Of a DNA stretch of 5,605 bases, positions 1-4,712 are shown piece after piece (position 1 is the stretch's first letter; each line of letters starts with the position of its first letter). The translations under genes were made by a program, and so were the position numbers. Source of the stretch: CBETVX01 sp965539935 (GTDB taxonomy: Bacteria; Bacillota; Clostridia; Peptostreptococcales; Caminicellaceae); assembly GCA_965539935.1 (NCBI GenBank), contig CBETVX010000092.1, positions 1 through 5,605 on the forward strand, given 5' to 3'. The notes under the pieces were generated by a model. The model searched no databases, was not told the DNA's origin, and saw only the letters and a list, made by a program, of their open reading frames with translations.

Positions 1-1
1 A

Positions 2-469
2 CAATATGAACATAAGGGAAACTTATTTAAACTTATGTATGATGGAATTAAACCTTCTATGGTTATAGCAATTTTTGGGATTATGATTTATAAAAATGTT
101 GTTAATGATTTAGATGAACTTTATATACAATTAAATCTTTTACTTGAAAGAGGTCTTCCTATAGAATTGCTTATTATCATAGCGGCATCAGCTATTTCTC
201 TATCCCTTGGCTCAACTCAACCTACTGTAGCAATTTTATTTCCAATGATTTTACCCCTTGCTCCTGACTATCATACAAAACTATTATATGCTATGTTCAT
301 ATACACCAGTGGATTTATGTTCTACTATATATCTCCAATTCATTTATGTCAGGTTCTTACATTAGAATACTTCGATGTTAAACTAAAGGATTTATATAAA
401 AATTATAAATTAATACTTCCTTTAACCTATGTTGTTATGGTGATAATCTATTATATCAATCTACATTAA
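2..469 (+). CDS. DUF401-family integral membrane protein, C-terminal part
   Basis: This is the 3' end of a gene whose start lies left of the window. The frame is open from base 2, giving 155 visible residues, so the ATG at 35 is internal rather than the start. The sequence is very hydrophobic, with four or so membrane segments: around the PSMVIAIFGIMIYK stretch, the IELLIIIAASAISLSLG stretch, the LLYAMFIYTSGFMFYYI stretch, and the C-terminal LILPLTYVVMVIIYYI. The signature is SPIHLCQVLTLEYF at about visible residues 111-124, preceded by a GSTQPTVAILFP segment. These match my memory of the DUF401 family, uncharacterised inner-membrane proteins of about 400 residues in bacteria and archaea that resemble ion-transporter-type permeases. 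About 60% of the protein is therefore missing. Transport is a family-level guess and the substrate is unknown. It is transcribed toward the oppositely oriented hydrolase gene. Confidence 0.75.
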   Translation, partial: QYEHKGNLFKLMYDGIKPSMVIAIFGIMIYKNVVNDLDELYIQLNLLLERGLPIELLIIIAASAISLSLGSTQPTVAILFPMILPLAPDYHTKLLYAMFIYTSGFMFYYISPIHLCQVLTLEYFDVKLKDLYKNYKLILPLTYVVMVIIYYINLH

Positions 470-480
470 GTTTCTTATAT

Positions 481-532
481 TTTTATCCAATGGTCAAAAT
501 TTTAAGTAGAAAATTTGAACCAAAGGATAAAA
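481..532. repeat. Long imperfect inverted repeat after the DUF401 gene
   Basis: Two 23-base arms (481-503 and 510-532) pair at 19 of 23 positions around a 6-base loop (aagtag). The outer pairing is ttttatcc with ggataaaa, and the inner is aaatttt with aaaattt. It starts 12 bases after the stop codon of the membrane-protein gene, so it may act as that gene's transcript end or as a 3' stabilising hairpin. Neither side has a clean U-tract, the arms are AT-rich and no second copy is visible here. The pairing is seen directly; the function is a guess. Confidence 0.4.
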
Positions 533-578
533 ATAATAACTATTTGTAAACTAATTACAGTGATATTGTTTAAAATAA

Positions 579-611
579 AAAGTCTAGCCTTTTTAAACAG
601 GGCTAGACTTT
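579..611 (-). terminator. Intrinsic terminator of the SLH-NlpC/P60 gene
   Basis: A perfect 11-bp stem (579-589 aaagtctagcc with 601-611 ggctagacttt) encloses an 11-base loop. Read on the minus strand, the stem is followed directly by the U-rich tail ttttattttaaac. It lies about 40 bases beyond the stop of the hydrolase gene. On the plus strand the tail is only weakly U-rich (tctaatcatttt), so it may work in both directions and also serve the convergent DUF401 gene, but it fits the minus-strand gene better. Confidence 0.85.
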
Positions 612-653
612 CTAATCATTTTAAATAATCTATTCTATATCACCAAGATAATA

Positions 654-1694
654 TTAAGGAAGAACCCTTCTTGCTGTATAGTAACATCTTGCATAGTATC
701 CTGACTTAAGTGTAGTAGTCTTTACAACATCTCCAGTTTGGGGAGAATGTACAAATTCACCATTGCCTACATATATTCCTACATGATTTATATTTTTTCC
801 ATCTCTAGCAAAGAAAACTAAGTCCCCATATTTTAAATCTTCTTTAGCTACGTAGGTTCCTGCTGTTGCCTGGGACTTTGATGTCCTTGGCAAAGATATA
901 CCAAGCTTACTATATAGGGAGTATACCAATCCAGAACAATCATATCCTTCGGGGCCTGTCCCTCCCCATTTATATGGTTTTCCCATTTCCTGGGATATAA
1001 GATTCTTTAAAACTATTACATTCATCACTTCACGAGAACTACCCCTTGATACCACTATATTATTCTCTATTGATTTCTCAGCCTCTAAAACTTTTTCATA
1101 TGCCTTTGTTGCTATGACAATAGCCTCTTCCCTAGAAGTATTTCTTTTAGGATCAAATTCAAAGTTTCCAACTCCGTTAATAATTTCTACACCGTATAAA
1201 TAACCCACTGCTTCCTGTGCCCATGGCGAAATCATATTTTGGTCTAAAAAAGAATACTCATTTTGATTTGAATAATTATATTCTGGTTTTACTACTTGTA
1301 ATGTACGATATAACATTACACTGGCTTCTTCACGGGTTATGGTATCCTCTGGAGAAAATTCACCATTTCCCTTTCCACTGACTATTCCTAAATTATTGGC
1401 TATATTAACTTTTACATTATCTGTATCTACAAAAGGATTCTTTTCATTTGCTATGGCCTCATTACCGGTAATTGCTTCATATAAGTTAACCATAATCTCA
1501 CAAAATTCTTCTCTAGTTATATTACTTTGATATTCACTTTGGATTCTTTCTGGAATGATATTAAGCTTTTTTGCTTTATCAATGTCTACCTTTGCCCATT
1601 CACTAGGTGTAGCGTATGTAATTTGGGGAATTGCCATAATAATAAATATTATGACCATAAGCATCGAGCTAATTTTCTTAATTGTTTTTACCAT
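654..1694 (-). CDS. Exported SLH-domain NlpC/P60 cell-wall peptidase
   Basis: This is a complete 346-residue secreted peptidoglycan hydrolase. Residues 1-28 are a signal peptide: basic VKTIKK, a hydrophobic core and likely cleavage after TYA. Three SLH-type modules follow at about 31-75, 88-132 and 147-200. Each ends in the TREE/SREE motif (TREE at 60-63 and 120-123, SREE at 187-190). Such modules normally bind secondary cell-wall polymer. After a linker, the C-terminal NlpC/P60 domain (about 228-346) shows the catalytic set: Cys253 in YDCSGLVY, His304 in NHVGIYVG and His316 in FVHSP. Family members cut the stem peptide, usually between D-Glu and the diamino acid or L-Lys. The protein should act outside the cell, anchored to the wall, in growth, division or turnover. 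The first SLH module is the least typical. A ribosome binding site, AAAGGG, lies 10 bases before the ATG. The gene is monocistronic, with its own promoter and terminator. The exact cleavage site and physiological role are not shown. Confidence 0.93.
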   Translation of the reverse strand: MVKTIKKISSMLMVIIFIIMAIPQITYATPSEWAKVDIDKAKKLNIIPERIQSEYQSNITREEFCEIMVNLYEAITGNEAIANEKNPFVDTDNVKVNIANNLGIVSGKGNGEFSPEDTITREEASVMLYRTLQVVKPEYNYSNQNEYSFLDQNMISPWAQEAVGYLYGVEIINGVGNFEFDPKRNTSREEAIVIATKAYEKVLEAEKSIENNIVVSRGSSREVMNVIVLKNLISQEMGKPYKWGGTGPEGYDCSGLVYSLYSKLGISLPRTSKSQATAGTYVAKEDLKYGDLVFFARDGKNINHVGIYVGNGEFVHSPQTGDVVKTTTLKSGYYARCYYTARRVLP

Positions 1695-1832
1695 TAGTTA
1701 TCTGCCCTTTCTATTTATACCAATCGTACAAGAATTACTTACATTTTATCATATAAACCTATTATTTATCTTTTCTTTTTTATTCCAATTTTATTACATA
1801 AAAATATTTTATATTTATCATATTGTCATACC
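1695..1832 (-). other. AT-rich probable 5' leader of the hydrolase gene
   Basis: If the promoter at 1840-1868 is used, the hydrolase mRNA carries an untranslated leader of roughly 138 bases. It is very AT-rich and contains two copies of the plus-strand 10-mer tttatcatat (1745-1754 and 1814-1823). No convincing terminator/antiterminator pair or known riboswitch core is visible. Closer, weaker AT-rich promoter-like sequences cannot be excluded, which would shorten the leader. Confidence 0.35.
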
Positions 1833-1839
1833 TACACAC

Positions 1840-1868
1840 ATTCTACCATAATTGTATAATAAATACAA
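1840..1868 (-). promoter_or_regulatory. Predicted SigA promoter (extended -10) of the hydrolase gene
   Basis: On the minus strand, TTGTAT (1863-1868) is separated by 17 bases from TAGAAT (1840-1845). The -10 box matches 5 of 6 consensus bases and is preceded by TGG, making an extended -10 that can offset the weak -35 box (3 of 6). The -35 box lies in the U-rich tail of the upstream terminator and shares one base with its stem. This is a prediction from consensus only. Confidence 0.5.
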
Positions 1869-1903
1869 AACCTAGAAAGTCATTATATTGCCTTTCTAGG
1901 TTT
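1868..1903 (-). terminator. Intrinsic terminator of the membrane-protein/GNAT operon
   Basis: A perfect 12-bp stem (1868-1879 aaacctagaaag with 1892-1903 ctttctaggttt) has a 12-base loop. On the minus strand it begins 20 bases after the acetyltransferase stop codon and runs into a U-rich tail (ttgtatttatta). The plus-strand side also has a tail, aactttttt, so it could terminate in both directions, though no plus-strand gene ends here. Confidence 0.87.
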
Positions 1904-1923
1904 AACTTTTTTCAGTATTATTT

Positions 1924-2466
1924 TTAATCTATTTCCAAACCCATACATATGCTATCATAGAACTTGCCCTTTATAAAAAAGTCCCTTGTTATCCGTCCTT
2001 CTTCTACAAATCCAAACTTTTTATATAATTTCATAGCCTTCACATTATCATGTCTTACCCTTAGATTTATCTTTCGTACCACTTCACTTTTCTTTGCCCA
2101 ATCAATCATATATTCCATCATACGAGAAGCTATACCTAATCCCCAATAGTCTTTGAGTACTGATATTCCAAATTCTCCTGTATGGGCTATTCTTTTTCTT
2201 TTTCCTCCCCTATAATTTAAGGTGCTAACTACTATCCCATCTATTTCAGCAATTATAAATAATGAATTATTTGATTCTTTACATTGTTCTATTATTTTTT
2301 CTTCTTCTTCAATTGTTAGATTTATTTCCCCTTTTCCAAAGGTAAGAAAATCACTTTCTCCACCAATTTTCATTAAATAATCAATGATTTTTTGTGCGTC
2401 ATCTTTTTCAGCTGGCCCTATTACTAATTCTTTTTCATCATCTACAATATACTTCCTCTTTTCCAT
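1924..2466 (-). CDS. GNAT-family N-acetyltransferase
   Basis: This is a complete 180-residue protein that should transfer an acetyl group from acetyl-CoA to an amine. The GNAT fold is readable. Strand-rich LFIIAEIDGIVVSTLNYRG lies at 69-87. EFGISVLKDYWGLGIA at 98-113 supplies the motif A acetyl-CoA pyrophosphate loop (G109-L-G111-I-A113) before the helix SRMMEYMIDWAKK. Motif B is INLRVRHDNVKAMKLYKKFGFVEEG at 133-157, split here as INLRVRHDN and VKAMKLYKKFGFVEEG. The YWGLGIA form and the C-terminal tail resemble RimJ/RimL- or YhhY-like members acting on amino acids, small amines or protein N-termini, but the substrate cannot be read from the sequence. The start is fixed by AGGGGG at 2475-2480, eight bases before the ATG. 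The gene begins one base after the small membrane protein stops, so the two are almost certainly cotranscribed and may be translationally coupled. The length is normal for the family. Confidence 0.9.
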   Translation of the reverse strand: MEKRKYIVDDEKELVIGPAEKDDAQKIIDYLMKIGGESDFLTFGKGEINLTIEEEEKIIEQCKESNNSLFIIAEIDGIVVSTLNYRGGKRKRIAHTGEFGISVLKDYWGLGIASRMMEYMIDWAKKSEVVRKINLRVRHDNVKAMKLYKKFGFVEEGRITRDFFIKGKFYDSICMGLEID

Positions 2467-2467
2467 T

Positions 2468-2770
2468 TTAATTTCCCCCTATTATTCTTAATATCCCTAT
2501 TCCAAATAAAAAGCCTATTACGTAAAAAAATAGGCTACTTATGACAAATCCTATTTTTTGAATTTTCTTTTTTATCTTTTCTTTGTAGACAAAGTAATTC
2601 CAAGCCAAGATAAATGATAAATTGAGTATTGTTAAGCTTAATAGTATATAATTCACTTTAGAAAATAATGATTTATAACTAAATACTATTAAAAATATTA
2701 AAATAAATCCTAATATTAAATTAATCAAATAAGATCTAAGTATTAATTTACTTAACTTTTTTTTTCTCAT
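2468..2770 (-). CDS. Small three-helix membrane protein of unknown function
   Basis: This is a complete 100-residue protein that I do not recognise. A basic N-terminus (RKKKLSKLILR) is followed by three hydrophobic segments at about 14-32, 39-61 and 73-96. The last two are joined by a strongly basic loop (KEKIKKKIQK). By the positive-inside rule this loop and the N-terminus should both face the cytoplasm, which is compatible with helices 1 and 2 forming a hairpin and helix 3 crossing outward. There is no signal peptide cleavage site, cysteine pair or enzymatic motif. The ribosome binding site AAAGGAG (2778-2784) sits seven bases before the ATG and is the best in the window. It is the first gene of an operon with the GNAT acetyltransferase, whose ribosome binding site is embedded in its last codons. 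It shares a regulatory gap with the divergent FliD-C-like gene. It could be an accessory or substrate of the acetyltransferase, but nothing in the sequence proves this. Confidence 0.8.
   Translation of the reverse strand: MRKKKLSKLILRSYLINLILGFILIFLIVFSYKSLFSKVNYILLSLTILNLSFILAWNYFVYKEKIKKKIQKIGFVISSLFFYVIGFLFGIGILRIIGGN
2475..2480 (-). promoter_or_regulatory. Ribosome binding site of the GNAT gene, inside the upstream gene
   Basis: AGGGGG on the minus strand lies eight bases before the acetyltransferase ATG and overlaps the Gly-Gly codons that end the small membrane protein. Ribosomes finishing the first gene arrive on this site, so the two products are likely made in linked amounts. Confidence 0.75.
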
Positions 2771-2824
2771 TATTTTGCTCCTTTAAAATTTTATAATTCT
2801 ATATCTAATACAAATGATGCTACT

Positions 2825-2853
2825 ATTATAACTTTGATTAATTACTCTATGAA
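2825..2853 (-). promoter_or_regulatory. Predicted SigA promoter of the membrane-protein/GNAT operon
   Basis: On the minus strand, TTCATA (2848-2853, 4 of 6 consensus bases) and a perfect TATAAT (2825-2830) are separated by the ideal 17 bases. This predicts a start near 2818 and a leader of about 48 bases before the first ATG. A near-perfect 11-base direct repeat overlaps the spacer and -35 box, which could allow control by a DNA-binding protein. Confidence 0.6.
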
Positions 2854-2870
2854 TGTAGCTAATCACTCTA
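2839..2870. repeat. Two-copy 11-bp direct repeat, spaced 21 bp
   Basis: TAATTACTCTA (2839-2849) and TAATCACTCTA (2860-2870) match at 10 of 11 positions, and their starts are 21 bp apart, two helical turns. The first copy covers part of the spacer and -35 box of the minus-strand promoter; the second lies just upstream of it. The arrangement suits a regulator binding one DNA face, but two short AT-rich matches can arise by chance. Confidence 0.35.
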
Positions 2871-2897
2871 ATATTTTAGTATTATACTATATTAACT

Positions 2898-2924
2898 TAA
2901 TTTAAGTCCATATTTTACCGATAA
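2898..2924 (+). promoter_or_regulatory. SigD/FliA-like promoter of the FliD-C-like gene
   Basis: TAAT (2898-2901), 15 bases, then ACCGATAA (2917-2924) resembles the Gram-positive flagellar sigma factor SigD consensus TAAA-N14-16-GCCGATAT. The diagnostic CCGATA core is intact and the -35 box matches 3 of 4 bases. The predicted start would be near 2931, about 20 bases before the ATG and just ahead of the ribosome binding site. A TATAAT also occurs at 2926-2931, but it lacks a good -35 box and would start transcription inside or at the edge of the ribosome binding site. Confidence 0.45.
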
Positions 2925-2951
2925 ATATAATATAAGAAAGGGGGCATTTTA

Positions 2952-3599
2952 ATGAGAATATCTAAAGTTTCTTCCCTAAAGAAAAACCGTATTCGTAGTA
3001 GCTATGTGGACAGGAACACTTCAGTTAAAAACACTAACAAAGTTGAGTCCATATCTCCAATAAAAAGAGTCCAAAATACTTCCTATTATTCTTCAGAAAA
3101 TCATCTCATGTCCTTTGACGCCTACTATGATACCCTAAAAGAACTGAAAAAAGAATATAAAAAGTTCTATCACGATCAACAACAATTAGAAAAAGCAATA
3201 GAAAACTTTAATGATCACAAGGATGAATTAGTTGAAAATATGAAGGAACTAATTGATAAATATAATAATGCTATAATTTCTTTAGCCTCCTTTGATAAAG
3301 TCTTTGAAACTAACAATATAGACACAATAATAAATTTATTAAAGAAATATCAAAGACAATTGAATAATCTAGGCATAGATATTATTAGGGATAAAGAACT
3401 TAAAATGAATGAAAATATATTTGTTGAAAAAATAAAAACCTCTGAAAATGCACTGGACTTTTTATTTGAACCTACAAAGGGATTAATTTTAAGACTTTAT
3501 TATAATTTCAAAAACATTAAAGTTCACCAAAAAAATTCTTTAGATAATGGCTATGAAGATATAGACTATAGTGGTATTCTTATAGATAGTAAGTCATAG
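2952..3599 (+). CDS. Helical protein resembling the C-terminal part of FliD
   Basis: This is a complete 215-residue soluble protein without signal peptide or membrane segment. Residues 1-50 are basic, Ser/Asn-rich and probably disordered. Residues 57-108 are a charged helix or coiled coil ending in ELIDKYNNAI. Residues 125-190 run through LLKKYQRQLNNLGIDI, then DKELKMNENIFVEKI, then ENALDFLFEPTKGLILRL. This order (a YN helix, L..LGI, D.EL.....F...., then a ..LF...GL..RL helix) is what I know from the C-terminal core of FliD, the flagellar filament cap. FliD itself is usually 450 or more residues, so this would be a stand-alone or reduced relative. The start is supported by AAAGGGGG seven bases upstream. 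A SigD-like promoter precedes it, which fits a motility role, yet no flagellar gene is next to it. The homology is read by eye, could be a chance helical likeness, and gives no firm function. Confidence 0.7.
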   Translation: MRISKVSSLKKNRIRSSYVDRNTSVKNTNKVESISPIKRVQNTSYYSSENHLMSFDAYYDTLKELKKEYKKFYHDQQQLEKAIENFNDHKDELVENMKELIDKYNNAIISLASFDKVFETNNIDTIINLLKKYQRQLNNLGIDIIRDKELKMNENIFVEKIKTSENALDFLFEPTKGLILRLYYNFKNIKVHQKNSLDNGYEDIDYSGILIDSKS

Positions 3600-3629
3600 T
3601 GACCTTATCCCTATACCCTTTGTTTTCCC
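3600..3629. other. 30-bp convergent gap without a visible terminator
   Basis: The FliD-C-like gene and the flavoprotein gene end tail to tail with only 30 bases between their stop codons. The gap is pyrimidine-rich on the plus strand (ccttatccctataccc) and forms no hairpin that I can find, either there or in the adjoining gene ends. Transcripts from both sides may run into each other, or termination may depend on Rho or occur further inside the opposite gene. Confidence 0.6.
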
Positions 3630-4712
3630 TCAGTTCTTATCTCTATGCTTTAGATTCTCCCTACCTGCTTTTAATTCTGTCATAATATTTTGAGCAAAGT
3701 TTTTAGCTTTAATCTCAATATCCTTTACCTCCATTATCTCTCCAGGGTCGTTTGCTATAGCTGATATTGAAAAGTATGGAGGAAGTCTAAAGCTTTTGTT
3801 TATGTTTAATGCTCCAATAAGCTGTTTTGCAACTGAATCACATCCAGAGTTCCCAGATACTATAACTCCAAACATAGTCTTATCATAAAACTTGGTTCGC
3901 CTATAAAGTACAGTCATTCTATTAATAACCGCCATTAATTTTGCTGAAATTGCATCATTATAATTGGGACATATCCAAACCACTACATTAGCTTCTTCAA
4001 TAGCTGGCAGAATTTCCTTAATAATAGCTCCTCCATAAAAGCATGACTTTCTCTTGCTATAGTGTTTACAAGTTTTATATGAACATCCTAAGCAATCAGT
4101 AATTGTTCCATTTTCTACGTGTTGTTCCTTTATTATACAGCCTTCAATGTGCTTTTTTACCATATTCCAGAGCATCAATGTATTGGAGTCACTAAAGGAA
4201 CTGGCATGTAATGCCAATATTTTAGGTTTTTTTAAAAATTTAGGCCTATCGGCTAATAAATTTTTTCTAAGTCTTTTACAAACCTCAAAGCATATCTCTT
4301 CAAATTCCTTATCTAATTTTTTCTGCCAAGTTTTAAAATTAGTAAGGTCATCTATAGCTTCAACAACTGGATGCCCTGGGAAGGCACATCCCATTTTATT
4401 GGCAAGAAAGATTATATTCTGAGCCATACTTTTTGTATATAGGTCATTAGGACTATGTATTAAAACCACTGCAGTGGAACCTAAAAGAGCATCTTGCCCC
4501 TTTTCATAAAGCTTAGATAAAATCTCAATTAGTCCTATATTATATCCTGCCTGGTTCAGCTCCACGGCAAAGACTATTTTTTTGTATGTCAAATCTGGTA
4601 AATTATTTGAATCCCTTATTATTTTTATATCCATATTTTCAACTACAGCTTCCACCATATTTTCCAATTGTTTTGATACATCACCAGGCATAATTAGATA
4701 GATGTCCTTCAT
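3630..4712 (-). CDS. Two-domain flavodoxin-like/NADPH-dependent FMN reductase family protein
   Basis: This is a complete 360-residue cytoplasmic protein. The C-terminal half (about 163-345) has the FMN-reductase/iron-sulfur-flavoprotein pattern. KILALHASSFSDSNT (164-178) is the strand plus phosphate-binding loop for FMN. ANVVVWICPNYNDAISAKLMAVINR (241-265), read as ANVVVWICPNYN and DAISAKLMAVINR, is the equivalent of the ADgiI..sPvY....sa.lK...DR stretch. Then comes the FGVIVSGNSGCDSV loop near 281-294. Between them, Cys207, Cys210, Cys215 and Cys224 form CX2CX4CX8C, which may bind an iron-sulfur cluster or zinc. Residues 1-160 form a second alpha/beta unit (strands IYLIMPG, KIVFAVEL and TAVVLIHSP, then YTKSMAQNIIFLANKMGCAFPG) that could be a degenerate flavodoxin-like domain. 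The ATG overlaps the stop of the dehydrogenase-like gene (ATGA), and AAGGGG lies 14 bases upstream, so translation is probably coupled. Electron transfer with that partner is an inference. Confidence 0.8.
   Translation of the reverse strand: MKDIYLIMPGDVSKQLENMVEAVVENMDIKIIRDSNNLPDLTYKKIVFAVELNQAGYNIGLIEILSKLYEKGQDALLGSTAVVLIHSPNDLYTKSMAQNIIFLANKMGCAFPGHPVVEAIDDLTNFKTWQKKLDKEFEEICFEVCKRLRKNLLADRPKFLKKPKILALHASSFSDSNTLMLWNMVKKHIEGCIIKEQHVENGTITDCLGCSYKTCKHYSKRKSCFYGGAIIKEILPAIEEANVVVWICPNYNDAISAKLMAVINRMTVLYRRTKFYDKTMFGVIVSGNSGCDSVAKQLIGALNINKSFRLPPYFSISAIANDPGEIMEVKDIEIKAKNFAQNIMTELKAGRENLKHRDKN

Noticed and set aside
35..37. ATG at 35 as the start of the DUF401 gene.
   Set aside because: The frame stays open to the window edge, no ribosome binding site precedes the ATG, and the family is far longer than 144 residues, so the gene is cut by the window.
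1695..1832. c-di-AMP (ydaO/yuaA) riboswitch, often found ahead of wall hydrolase genes.
   Set aside because: The leader is almost entirely A/T and lacks the conserved G-rich core and pseudoknot segments of that class.
1339..1851. Plus-strand open frames (1339-1530 and 1555-1851) opposite the hydrolase gene and its leader.
   Set aside because: They are antisense to a well-supported SLH-NlpC/P60 coding region or to AT-rich leader DNA; their hydrophobic translations have no ribosome binding site or recognisable domain.
1964..2149. Plus-strand open frame opposite the GNAT gene.
   Set aside because: It lies entirely within a confident acetyltransferase on the other strand and shows no start signal.
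2926..2931. TATAAT as a SigA -10 box for the FliD-C-like gene.
   Set aside because: There is no acceptable -35 box 16-18 bases upstream, and initiation would fall on the edge of the ribosome binding site; the SigD-like match explains the region better.
4147..4422. Plus-strand open frame opposite the flavoprotein gene.
   Set aside because: It is a shadow of the conserved coding frame; no ribosome binding site or family resemblance.
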